Source: Parolsenella sp958406235
Lineage (GTDB): Bacteria; Actinomycetota; Coriobacteriia; Coriobacteriales; Atopobiaceae
Length of the DNA: 64,000 bases
Direction of reading: 5' to 3'
Assembly (NCBI RefSeq): GCF_039062465.1
Contig: NZ_JBCLNF010000002.1
Span: 310,001 to 374,000, forward strand
Shown here: in pieces, positions 17,801-25,439 of the stretch
How positions within the stretch are numbered: position 1 is the first letter of the stretch
Layout: each line of letters starts with the position of its first letter
Program-made: the position numbers and the translations under genes
Notes under the pieces: generated by a model
The model's input: the letters and a program-made list of their open reading frames with translations, nothing else
Databases searched by the model: none
Told to the model about the DNA's origin: nothing

Positions 17801-20800
17801 GTTGTCTCGCACGGTGACGCGGAAGGTGGCGACGTTGTTGCTGTAGCTCATGCCACCGGCGTTTCCGCGCTCCTCGGTGACCCTGTAGTCGTACTGGCCA
17901 GGCTGCGTGTACGCGATGGAGCCAAAGTCGATCTTGGCCGCGCCGTCGACGACGTCATTGGGTCCGACGGCGACGCTCGTGGAGGAAGCGCCATCGTCAC
18001 CCATGGGGACGGGAGCGCCGTTGACGCCCTCGAGCAGGAAGGTAAAGCTGTCGCCGTCCTGCCAGTCGCGGCCCTCAAGGACCTTCGTCAGGCCGAAATC
18101 CGCCGTGGCGAAGCTGGCGTCCTCGGCATGGTACGTGTTCCCGAACAGGACCCTACGGCTGTCATCGCTCACGACATGGCCGTCGATCTTCGTCGTAACC
18201 GTCAGCGTACCGTCAAGGTTATCGATGACGGAGATGACTACCTCGTGCGTGCGCTCGTCATAGGTAACGCCAGGGACCTTGTCCTCAACGGCGGGGATGA
18301 CCTCCGCCACGTCGAATGCGTAGGTCTTGTTGGCGTTCTCCGCGCTAAAGACCACGTCAGACAGCTTTGCCATGTCCTCGGCGATGCCGCTTGCGCGCTC
18401 CTGGGTGTTGGAGAAGCTCTTGTCGGAATCGGCGAGAAGGGCATTCGCCTCGTCAGCCGTCGCCGCGACGGTTCCGTTCTCGGCGGTGGCATTCTTGCCC
18501 GTAATGGTGAAGGAGAACATGCCCATATCCATAGAACGGCCGGTGAGGACCTTGCTCACAGTAAGCCCGGGATAGTAGGCAACCTCGGTGGGCGCGTAGA
18601 CGTTCGTAAAGGCCGCATGATCGGTAACGGCCTTGTCCGTGTCGATCGCGGAGGTCGTGTTGTCGTAGGAGACGTTCCCAAGGGCGAGTTTGCCATTGTC
18701 GTCAACGATGGTGACGGTTGCGGTGGCGACGTGGCGGTCCCACGTGATACCCGCGCTATCCTCGGCAGGGGCGTTCTCGCGAATGTCGAAGACGTACTCG
18801 CCAGGCTTGTTGAACGTCATCTCGCCGGACTCAAAGTTGACCACGTTGCCGTTGGTCTTGTGCTCGAGGGCCATGTCAGAGGCGACGCCGTTCTCGGGGC
18901 CAGAGACGAGGCTCAGGGAGAAGTTGAAGTTATCCGTATCGAGCATGTCTCGGCCAACAAGGTGCTTCTCACCCTTGATGACACCGGACCCAGTGAACGC
19001 CTGGGGCGTATAAGAGTTCTCGAACGCAGCCTCTCCATGGCTCTCGCTCTCGCCCTCGCGGGTATAAGTGGCGGAAACCTTGACGAGGTTCTCGCCGTCG
19101 ACGGTCTCGTGGGTCACAGTCACGGTCGCGATCCAGACCGTGGTGTCATACGTCATGCCGGGGCGACGGTCGGCGGGGACCTTCTCGGAAATCTTGTACT
19201 GGTAGGTCTTGCCCACGTCCTCGCTCGTGAAGGTGATTCCCTCGAAGCCCACGACGCCATTGGCGTTGTTGCGGCCAACGAGCTCGGTCATGCCGTCGGG
19301 CATGGGAGCGTTATCGACAGGCGTCAGGGAGAAGTCAAACATTCCAGCCTGGAGAGACAGCGCGCCAGACGCGTCGTGCAGCGTCTTCGTGGCGATGGGC
19401 GCCCACCCCTGTGAAGTGGCGTCGAAGGTGTTCGTGAACCTCGCGGCGTTCGTCGCGGCGGCATCAGCGGCGACGGCGGCACCGAGGTCGTCGCGGACGC
19501 GCGTGATCTCGGAGGAGGTGGCGAGCGTTCCGTCGTGGTTGTCCTCGACCATGACGGTCACGGTGTAGAGGGCAAGCGAGGTCGACACACCGGGCGTCGT
19601 GGCTTCCTCGGCGGGCTCGTAAATCTGATAGGTGTAGGTGCCAGGCGCGTCGTAGGCGATGTCACCAAAGTTGAAGGTGACAGGCGTGCCGGAGGCCGTG
19701 CCTTCGGGGCTCGTCACGACCACCCTAGAGATGTCTTTCTCGGCACCCTTCGGCATGGGAGCACCGTCGAGACCCTGGAGGATGAAGGTGAAGCTATCGT
19801 TCGCAAGCCAATCGCGGCCATTGAGGATCTTCTCGCCGACGAGGTTCTCTCCACCGGAGAGCGTTCCCGTAGCGGAATAGGTGTTCGTGAATTCCGCCTT
19901 AGCCTCGAGCCCGGCCTCGATCCTACCTTCCTGCGCGGCGGAGGGCGAAGTCTCGAAGCCCCGCGTGGCTTCCTCGGTCACGGTATAGGCAGTTCCCCGA
20001 GCAAGGCCATACACGTAGAGAGTCTCTCCATGCTTGAGCGTGTGCGTGGCGTTGCCGGCGGCATCAAATGCAAGATTCCAGGACTCGTCACCGTGGACCG
20101 TCCCGTCCTCACCCTTGACGGTTGCCTTGGACGTCTTGCCGGCGGCGTTGGGGATCGAGATGTTGAACGTGAAGTCGAGGTCGTTGTAGTGGGCCTCGTC
20201 GAAGCCAGCAGGAACGGCGACCGTCTTGGAAATCGCGAGCGTCCCGGGCTGCTCGAGCGAGATGCGACCATTGTTGCCGAGGGCGACGTTGATCGTCTTG
20301 CCATTCCAGTGAGGATTGATGATGGTGGAGGCAGTGTCCGTATCGTTGGAATTCTTGTCGGTACGCAGCTCGTTGATATAGGTGAGACGGCGGGCACCCT
20401 TCTTCAGAACGAGATATCCAGATTCATCGGTGCCAATTCCGCCGGTGATACCCTCGGCAACACTACCGGGGAAGGAGGCCACGCTCGAGGCCCTGGTGGC
20501 CTTTCCGCCAGCAATGTCATACCAAGACTGCTCGTAGTAATACGTCGCAGAGCTACTCAGCGGACCACGGGCGCGCTGGGTGCACTCGACATCGAGATAG
20601 AGCGGGCTATCTTCGGTGATGTAGTAGTACCTGTTACCCGTCGCGGGAGTGAACGCGAACATCGTGTCGCCATCCGCCCCACCGGAGTACGCGTTCGCGA
20701 GGAAGTAGACCTTCCCATCCTCATCCGTGTGGCTGGCAATGTAGTTCACCATGGCCTCGTCGGGGTTCGCGAGGAGGTCAATCGCCTCTTCCTTGAGGCT

Positions 20801-22240
20801 CGACCCGTAGAACACGCGGATGGGGAACGTCAGCGTCACGTCACCGGTTCCCGCATCCTCGTCAACGTTGAAATGGCGAAGCGGAATGAGAGATGCCGGA
20901 ATGGAGACGGTCACCTTGTCGCCAGTCCGGGCATCATTGGAGCGCTCGACGCGGATGATGACATCGGCAAGGTCGCCCGTGGGATAGAGCACGTTACCGG
21001 CCGCGCCATGGAACGTGTAGGTATCAACATTGCCGGAGGTGGAGAAATCGGGATCGGAGAAGACCTGGCTGGCAAAGACAATGCTCTCGAAGTTGTCTAC
21101 CTTCATGTAGTCGCCCAGCTGATCGGTAAACGTCACGTAGCCAGACGTGTTCTCGGCACCCTCAACGACATCAGTAGGATGTCCCGCCGCGTTCGCGATT
21201 TCCTGCGAGATTCCGCTAAAGACATCCTTGAGGCCGTCGGCGCTTGTCGCCGTCTTATAGAAGTCGGAGTCAGTCGCGCGCGCACCAAGCCTGTCATACT
21301 TCGTTGCGGCGGGATAGTTGCTGGACACGGCGTGCAGGAACTTGTTCTCATCCGTAGTGGTCCATTTATTTGGGTCGGCGGAAGGATTGGCGCCACTCTG
21401 GATGCCAACGGTGTAGATGGTGGTTCCGCCGTCCTTAAGGGCCTTGGCGGTGGAGACAGCACGGTTGGCGACGCTCTCGCTGAATTCATTGCTCTTAGTC
21501 GGCGTACCGTCCGTGAAGAACACAACAACCGTCTTAACACCAGGGTGAGCGTCGTTCAAAGCCTTCTGCGCCTGGGACATGCCGTAGTCGGCTCGGGTGG
21601 CTCCAGAGGGCTTGAGAGCATTGATTTGGGAGGTGATGGTCCCCTTGCCATCCTGCGTGCAGGCCGTAAGGCCAATCATGCGCTGGCTGTAGTTGTAACC
21701 ACTGCGAGTGAAATCATTACCGATACGATCGCCAGCGTCGTCGCTTGCAAACTTCACGACGGAGACCCGATGCTGCATCGCCGGGTCGTCAATTCCCTCG
21801 TTAGCCTTTGCAATCTCATCGACGAAGGCATTCGCGGCAGCCTTAAGAGCGTCCATCTTTGTGGTGCCGCTCCAACCCATGTTCTCCTTCATGGAGCCCG
21901 AGGCGTCGAGAACGAGAACAATGTCCAAGGGCGTCGTGGACGTCGTCGTCAGGTTCGACGTCGAGGAGATGGCGGAGAGTGACGTCAGGAAGTCCGAGTC
22001 ACCCTTCTCAATCTTTATGGGGTCGCCGGCACCCGTGAGTTCGATGTCGCCATCCGAGACGGTCTTGTCAGTCCAAATACGGCCGACGTTCTCCGTCGAA
22101 TTCTCGAGACCCCAGTTGCGCCACGTTGTCGCGGACGAGGGGTCGGCGACCGTCTCGGCGCCAGCCGTGGCAGCGAAGGCCGAGACAGGCGCCAACGTAA
22201 GGAATATCGCAAACAACAACAGAAGCCTTAGCCGCTTCAT
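14822..22240 (-). CDS. Giant sortase-anchored adhesin/pilin with vWA domain and about 11 isopeptide pilin domains
   Basis: A 2472-residue surface protein, probably for adhesion. Residues 1-24 form a signal peptide ending APVSAFAA. A von Willebrand A domain spans about 105-350 with the metal-site motif DASGSM (112-117). A first immunoglobulin-like module follows, and then about eleven related modules of about 115-160 residues. Each opens with a Lys-containing K-x-L-x-G-R-type strand, has a Y-x-(I/V)-x-E motif and closes with F-x-N-(T/S)-Y. Family knowledge of streptococcal pilins (Spy0128) assigns these Lys, Glu and Asn residues to a self-formed isopeptide bond. One module carries an Ala/Pro/Glu-rich insertion of about 130 residues (near 15.88-16.26 kb). 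The C-terminus has the sorting motif IPQTGD, a hydrophobic helix and KRGKRS. The start has GGAGGAGGTCACC before ATG. Confidence 0.95.
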   Translation of the reverse strand: MKRLRLLLLFAIFLTLAPVSAFAATAGAETVADPSSATTWRNWGLENSTENVGRIWTDKTVSDGDIELTGAGDPIKIEKGDSDFLTSLSAISSTSNLTTTSTTPLDIVLVLDASGSMKENMGWSGTTKMDALKAAANAFVDEIAKANEGIDDPAMQHRVSVVKFASDDAGDRIGNDFTRSGYNYSQRMIGLTACTQDGKGTITSQINALKPSGATRADYGMSQAQKALNDAHPGVKTVVVFFTDGTPTKSNEFSESVANRAVSTAKALKDGGTTIYTVGIQSGANPSADPNKWTTTDENKFLHAVSSNYPAATKYDRLGARATDSDFYKTATSADGLKDVFSGISQEIANAAGHPTDVVEGAENTSGYVTFTDQLGDYMKVDNFESIVFASQVFSDPDFSTSGNVDTYTFHGAAGNVLYPTGDLADVIIRVERSNDARTGDKVTVSIPASLIPLRHFNVDEDAGTGDVTLTFPIRVFYGSSLKEEAIDLLANPDEAMVNYIASHTDEDGKVYFLANAYSGGADGDTMFAFTPATGNRYYYITEDSPLYLDVECTQRARGPLSSSATYYYEQSWYDIAGGKATRASSVASFPGSVAEGITGGIGTDESGYLVLKKGARRLTYINELRTDKNSNDTDTASTIINPHWNGKTINVALGNNGRISLEQPGTLAISKTVAVPAGFDEAHYNDLDFTFNISIPNAAGKTSKATVKGEDGTVHGDESWNLAFDAAGNATHTLKHGETLYVYGLARGTAYTVTEEATRGFETSPSAAQEGRIEAGLEAKAEFTNTYSATGTLSGGENLVGEKILNGRDWLANDSFTFILQGLDGAPMPKGAEKDISRVVVTSPEGTASGTPVTFNFGDIAYDAPGTYTYQIYEPAEEATTPGVSTSLALYTVTVMVEDNHDGTLATSSEITRVRDDLGAAVAADAAATNAARFTNTFDATSQGWAPIATKTLHDASGALSLQAGMFDFSLTPVDNAPMPDGMTELVGRNNANGVVGFEGITFTSEDVGKTYQYKISEKVPADRRPGMTYDTTVWIATVTVTHETVDGENLVKVSATYTREGESESHGEAAFENSYTPQAFTGSGVIKGEKHLVGRDMLDTDNFNFSLSLVSGPENGVASDMALEHKTNGNVVNFESGEMTFNKPGEYVFDIRENAPAEDSAGITWDRHVATATVTIVDDNGKLALGNVSYDNTTSAIDTDKAVTDHAAFTNVYAPTEVAYYPGLTVSKVLTGRSMDMGMFSFTITGKNATAENGTVAATADEANALLADSDKSFSNTQERASGIAEDMAKLSDVVFSAENANKTYAFDVAEVIPAVEDKVPGVTYDERTHEVVISVIDNLDGTLTVTTKIDGHVVSDDSRRVLFGNTYHAEDASFATADFGLTKVLEGRDWQDGDSFTFLLEGVNGAPVPMGDDGASSTSVAVGPNDVVDGAAKIDFGSIAYTQPGQYDYRVTEERGNAGGMSYSNNVATFRVTVRDNTETGKLEATVRLISGDREFVNTYDSSIPTDQLVNPHFSKVLKGREWREGDNFTFTISAKTEGAPLPVDANGEEVTSVTVRNADEAADFTFGTIPFMYDMVRDGARTFVYEVRENASGIPGISDDKHVATVTVTVADQGTGTMSVVVENKNNVFTNTYSSQLDYTAAGGLSVTKTMNGRAMRAGEFGFDVVATGDGDKLGIAGEHASSAAPDGDEALVVSSPAGVTFTQEDVGKVYSYTITEKGGNLGGVIYDATSYNVEITTADNASTARLTVTTHITSTSGVDNTYTYVAGSDANAAAKVSFVNSYAASGKTDSIVGTKSMTNGLMFDNDFNFRLVYGKDAGKVVSTATNVSGQVNFGVLSYDSAMLAGLVDKGLATRTGNTWTIPYVAYEVTDGLSDKGVTATASSFSFNVTVVDNGDGTLTCTADLPNGGLAFLNTYATGEPVSIGLKGSKQLGVPKGLDGTDITGKFTFIVEGEAGAPMPTRTRTTNDANGDVDFGSITFKLDDLLKALDENGETNDAAGEAEGAGAVTGDAAALGEPSPTPNAQFNEPAVGETGNSVVDSEPDAAPPATQEAAPAPSEGAVSESAPEPAPQALANHDAEADTVATASWRRSRSLMRVVSDTAAAAATDGEAGAEPVRERSHTYRYVITESGSAKGVTNDAQSTRVVYIRVTDNGLGKLTVARVDANGNELDGPAFTFTNSYSVTSTTSSVTDQIKVHKTLTGRTLDENEFTFDLLEDERIVATGKNDASGNVVLSAIEYTAPGVHNYTIREHGHGTTANGVTYSDATYRVTTTVVDNGDGTLGVTHKLLDADEAEFENVYTAKPTKLALTAAKVLEGADLKAGQFTFKLSGGGVELTATNDANGQVTFSELSFTQAGTYTFTISEVNDGQQGVTYDEAERKVTVTVEDDRQGNLIASMNQEELAACVFRNTYTKPEEPAKPSTPAPPTRFIPQTGDPIESAPIVVSAVLGVAILAVALVVSKRGKRS

Positions 22241-22508
22241 GGTGACCTCCTCCGACGAAAGCTAGATAACCGAGCTTATCGTCAGTAAATCGAGGTCAAT
22301 TCAATAGGTCACATGTGTGCCAAACTTGAAAACTCGCAGGTAGATTAACTTGTTTCATAATTCACCGTTTCCGCGAACGGTAAGGGAAAACAAAGCCATG
22401 CGTTGGCTGCGGAGGCGCATATTTGTCGATGCAAAAGGGCAATTAATCGTGTTCGGAAGTGTCGAAACGAGCGTTTGATATCGACGAGCAGCGCCCAGCT
22501 CGCTCTCT
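22241..22508 (-). promoter_or_regulatory. Adhesin upstream region with CACATGTG palindrome
   Basis: 268 bp between the LuxR-type gene and the adhesin gene, more AT-rich than both. It holds an 8-bp palindrome CACATGTG at 22310-22317 and a weak TTGAAT-18-GATAAG promoter-like pair closer to the adhesin start. The palindrome is a possible operator for the neighbouring LuxR-type regulator (inference). Confidence 0.35.
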
Positions 22509-23981
22509 CTACGCCTTCCCGTGGACCCTGAACCCATCGAACCAGGCATCGAATTCTCGATAGAGACCAACGCGCGTGGTAACTCCCGCTTTCTCGTATA
22601 TGGCGGAAATATGCCTCTGCGCCACGCGGCGCGAGACGAACAGGCCATCCGCAATCTCTTGAACGCCGAGGTCCGTCGTCAGGAGGGCCGTATACACTTC
22701 CCCTTCCCTCGCGGTAAGACCAATCTTCTCGGCGTATAGGGCAAGCGCCTCTTCGCGGGATGGAAGGGCGGGTGCCTGGACGGGGTTTTCGCCGACCCCC
22801 GCCTTCGCCTCGTCCAGGTTCTCCGTAATTCCCCACGCGATGTCACGAACAAGGACAAGAAGGCAGACGACCGAAAGCAAGCATGACAAGGCCACCGTCA
22901 CGACCACGCCCAGCGATTCAAAGAGGAGACGTGCGAGCAGTGCGCCCAAGGCGCCCACAAGACAGCTGATGGCCCTTCCCATACTTGCAACGATCTCTGG
23001 GCAAGACGTCTTAGGCGCGACCCTCATGAAGCTCGCGCTGAGATACATGACATAGAAAGAGCCATAAATTCCTGCGATAAAGGCGGCGGCAGGCATTCCC
23101 TCCGGCGTTTCCGCCGCGGGCACCGCCGCAGCGACAAGGAACATCGCGCATATCGTGATGAGGGAGCGAAGTCGACCTTTCTTCAGGTCAAACAACACGC
23201 CGACGAACGGAAGCGAAAGCGAGTAGACGATCTTGGAGAGACCGGTACTGAGGATATTCCCATTTGCATAGTTCCAGACGAGGACGCCGTCGAGAAGGCC
23301 GTAGTCAAGGGTCATGGCGGCGGCAGCAACTGCAAGAAGGACGATCGGCCCCCTGCTCACGCCGGATACCTCCTGCGGCGATGGCCGGTGATCGTATAGC
23401 CACCGCCTAGCGGGACGACCGTCAAGCCACAAAATGGCGAGCGCGCTCAGAATTACGCAAACCACAAAGACCGCGGGGGTCATCCCGAGGGTCTCGGCTA
23501 GATATTCGAGCAGGGAGGCAGCGCCCATGCCAATCCCAAGCGCTCGCCCAGAGACCTCGCTCTCGTACGACACGAGGCTAAACCCATGATGGACGGCGGC
23601 ACCAAGGTAGCCAAGAGCCAGAATCGTCGTGCAGCTCGCGATGAGGAAGCCAGGAAGGCGAAGGGTTGCCACCATCCCAATGGCTCCGGTAACACAAAGA
23701 GACATTGCGGCAGCGGCAGCGGTTCTTTTCTCCATCGAGCCGGGAAGATAGGCTCCCGCAACCCAGAATAGGACGTAACCAAGCCCCGTAAAGGCGAGCA
23801 GAATCGCGTATACGTTCCCTATGACGCCGGGATCCGCAAGACGAGGAGTACGCCCCAGCGTTACGGACATGCAGAGCTTCCAGGTGAAGAAGTAGAGGGA
23901 GAAGGAGGCAGCCTCAATGATTAGCGACGGGGAGAGATAACGGGAGGGAGCAATATGTTGAAGCTTTCTAGTTGCGCGCAC
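22509..23981 (-). CDS. Membrane-bound LuxR-type transcriptional regulator
   Basis: A 490-residue protein with about twelve membrane segments, resembling a transporter fold, followed by a cytoplasmic LuxR DNA-binding domain. The C-terminal helix-turn-helix starts near LTAREGEVYTALL and continues VQEIADGLFVSRRVAQRH, IYEKAGV. Such fusions are abundant in Coriobacteriia, where their signals are mostly unknown. The GTG at 23981 is chosen because GGGAGG lies seven nt upstream; the frame is open for 30 codons before it without a ribosome site. A TTGGGA-16-TATAGT promoter candidate lies at 24036-24063. The gene is directly upstream of the giant adhesin gene in the same direction, so it may control that gene (inference from position). 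Confidence 0.9.
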   Translation of the reverse strand: MRATRKLQHIAPSRYLSPSLIIEAASFSLYFFTWKLCMSVTLGRTPRLADPGVIGNVYAILLAFTGLGYVLFWVAGAYLPGSMEKRTAAAAAMSLCVTGAIGMVATLRLPGFLIASCTTILALGYLGAAVHHGFSLVSYESEVSGRALGIGMGAASLLEYLAETLGMTPAVFVVCVILSALAILWLDGRPARRWLYDHRPSPQEVSGVSRGPIVLLAVAAAAMTLDYGLLDGVLVWNYANGNILSTGLSKIVYSLSLPFVGVLFDLKKGRLRSLITICAMFLVAAAVPAAETPEGMPAAAFIAGIYGSFYVMYLSASFMRVAPKTSCPEIVASMGRAISCLVGALGALLARLLFESLGVVVTVALSCLLSVVCLLVLVRDIAWGITENLDEAKAGVGENPVQAPALPSREEALALYAEKIGLTAREGEVYTALLTTDLGVQEIADGLFVSRRVAQRHISAIYEKAGVTTRVGLYREFDAWFDGFRVHGKA

Positions 23982-24035
23982 GAGTCGCCTCCCTTCGTCA
24001 CACCATGTATCTTCGCATGATATTCGAGAGGGGGG

Positions 24036-24063
24036 ACTATAAAAACGGAGACAAAAGTCCCAA
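24036..24063 (-). promoter_or_regulatory. Candidate promoter of the LuxR-type gene
   Basis: On the minus strand TTGGGA (24058-24063), a 16-nt spacer and TATAGT (24036-24041), about 55 nt before the GTG start. The box lies in a GGGACT/AGTCCC inverted repeat. Confidence 0.4.
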
Positions 24064-24187
24064 ATTATCATCGCTTTTGAAGCCGGCGACGGAGTCCGGA
24101 GAAACGATAACGGTTACGCCTTTTCACGCTTCGCGGGCATTCAGAGATGCCTTGAGAATGCGGGCGTCGAGCAGGGGATGTCAGCAT

Positions 24188-24214
24188 AAAAAACGCCGGA
24201 GAAGCACTCCGGCG
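24188..24214 (-). terminator. Terminator after tRNA-Ala
   Basis: 8-bp stem CGCCGGAG/CTCCGGCG, 5-nt loop, six T residues on the minus strand, 8 nt after the tRNA end. Confidence 0.9.
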
Positions 24215-24222
24215 AAACAGAC

Positions 24223-24298
24223 TGGTGGAGACGATGGGGATCGAACCCACGACCTCAGGCTTGCAAAGCCCGCGCTCTCCCAACTGAGCTACGTCCCC
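24223..24298 (-). tRNA. tRNA-Ala (anticodon TGC)
   Basis: A 76-nt tRNA. The acceptor GGGGACG pairs with CGTCTCC (one G-U), CCA is encoded, the D-loop has AGCTCAGTTGGGAGAGC, the anticodon loop TTTGCAA gives TGC, and the T-arm has GGTTCGATCC. Confidence 0.96.
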
Positions 24299-24305
24299 TT
24301 TTAGT

Positions 24306-24350
24306 AATAAACGCCCCAGCGGCGACTCGGCTCACGCTGGGGCGTTTATT
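24306..24350 (-). terminator. Terminator between tRNA-Ile and tRNA-Ala
   Basis: A perfect 15-bp stem whose arms are AATAAACGCCCCAGC and its complement, with a 15-nt loop. The outer part is AT-rich on both sides, so it can act in either direction. It separates the two tRNA genes, which are therefore probably transcribed apart. Confidence 0.9.
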
Positions 24351-24360
24351 TGCAAAAAGG

Positions 24361-24437
24361 TGGTGGGCCCGACAAGGTTCGAACTTGTGACCTCCCGGTT
24401 ATCAGCCGGACGCTCTGACCAACTGAGCTACGGGCCC
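24361..24437 (-). tRNA. tRNA-Ile (anticodon GAT)
   Basis: A 77-nt tRNA. The acceptor GGGCCCG pairs with CGGGCCC, CCA is encoded, the anticodon loop CTGATAA gives GAT, and the T-arm has GTTCGAACC. A TTATTATAG stretch inside a TTGGCT/AGCCAA palindrome 28 nt upstream is a possible promoter. Confidence 0.96.
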
Positions 24438-24604
24438 ACATGCGGTGCGTCTTTCACATCGCGCTTGGCTATAATAAGCCAACCCAATGCCATAGGTCAA
24501 CAGAAATTTAAAAATCTTTGAGAGTTTTTTCTGTCCATCCTATTGGGTAGGATTAACTACTACTTCAGGCGGGATTTCCCATTCACTCGGAGGGAGTGGA
24601 ACAT

Positions 24605-25177
24605 ATGGTTCGCATGGTTATAACGAACGTCATCGTGGGCAATCCGCCCCTCCCCTCCGCAATCGTACTTTCTCCCGCTGCGGATACGGGGGCAGACCCC
24701 AAGGTGGCCATCGACCACAACCTCAACGCAGAGGATATCATCGGATCAGCGTCAATGGATGTTCTCCCCCTCAGCGTTGGCATGGTTGACGCCGCACAGA
24801 TCGCTCGCGCGGCAGACAGCGAGACCCACCGCCGTCCGGATACGCACGATCTCCTCTCGAGCGTTATCACCGTCCTGGGCGGTGAGGTTTCCTCCGCTAG
24901 CATCACCCGCGTTGAGGACACGACCTTCTTCGCTACGGTTGACGTAATCGCGGCAGACGGCGCCACCCACCACGTTGACGCTCGTCCCTCGGATGCCATT
25001 GCCTTGGCACTGCGTTGTGACAAGCCCATCCTCGCAAGCGAGGACGTCCTCTCTCGCGCAGGCCTCCCAAACTTCGAGGCCATCGCAAGCGATGAGAAGC
25101 GTCGCGAAGCCGAGGAGTTCCACGCCTTCGTCGAGTCCCTCTCCCCCTCCGACTTCGAATCTCCCCGCGAGCCCTAG
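24605..25177 (+). CDS. Bifunctional nuclease domain protein (DUF151)
   Basis: A 190-residue protein with the DUF151 fold, which in some homologues has DNase and RNase activity and in others a structural role; activity here is not shown. Family motifs are VLGGEVSSASITRVEDTTFF and VDARPSDAIALALR, near residues 85-130. The C-terminal 30 residues are acidic with several Ser-Pro pairs. The ATG at 24605 has GGAGGG about 10 nt upstream; an in-frame GTG three codons earlier overlaps that site. It is one of the few left-arm genes on the plus strand, convergent with gyrA. The 260 bp that follow hold a tandem structured repeat. Confidence 0.88.
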   Translation: MVRMVITNVIVGNPPLPSAIVLSPAADTGADPKVAIDHNLNAEDIIGSASMDVLPLSVGMVDAAQIARAADSETHRRPDTHDLLSSVITVLGGEVSSASITRVEDTTFFATVDVIAADGATHHVDARPSDAIALALRCDKPILASEDVLSRAGLPNFEAIASDEKRREAEEFHAFVESLSPSDFESPREP

Positions 25178-25185
25178 CCCGATCT

Positions 25186-25345
25186 GAAAGCAGCCCAGGA
25201 CGCCCCAGTCCTGGACGGCAGCACACCGCCCCAACGTCAACAACAGGGCGTCAGCTCCGTGGGCAGAAAGCAGCTCAGGACGCCCCAGTCCTGAGCGACG
25301 TGCACATCCCGACAACGTAAACAACAGGGCGCCGGCCCCGTGGGT
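25186..25345. repeat. Tandem 80-bp repeat with conserved hairpin
   Basis: Two copies of exactly 80 bp (25186-25265 and 25266-25345) with the shared blocks GAAAGCAG, CAGGACGCCCCAGTCCTG, and AACAACAGGGCG with CCGTGGG. Each contains a hairpin with loop GCCCCA: CCAGGAC/GTCCTGG (25195-25214) and CTCAGGAC/GTCCTGAG (25274-25295). A C-G pair in copy one is T-A in copy two, a compensatory change. It lies between the convergent DUF151 gene and gyrA. Confidence 0.85.
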
Positions 25346-25415
25346 GCTAAGCAAACATTTTCGAAACGCGCACCGCGCGTTGAGATGTTTGCGTGCACCC
25401 GCGAGGCCGGCGCCC
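25327..25415. repeat. Long imperfect inverted repeat beyond gyrA
   Basis: Four nested paired segments in 89 nt: GGGCGCCGGCC/GGCCGGCGCCC, GGGTGC/GCACCC, GCAAACAT/ATGTTTGC, ACGCGC/GCGCGT. The outer arms end 25 nt from the gyrA stop. It could end transcription from both sides or form a stable RNA; there is no U-run. Confidence 0.8.
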
Positions 25416-25439
25416 GTCAGGTTGATTAGGGCGATGTGC

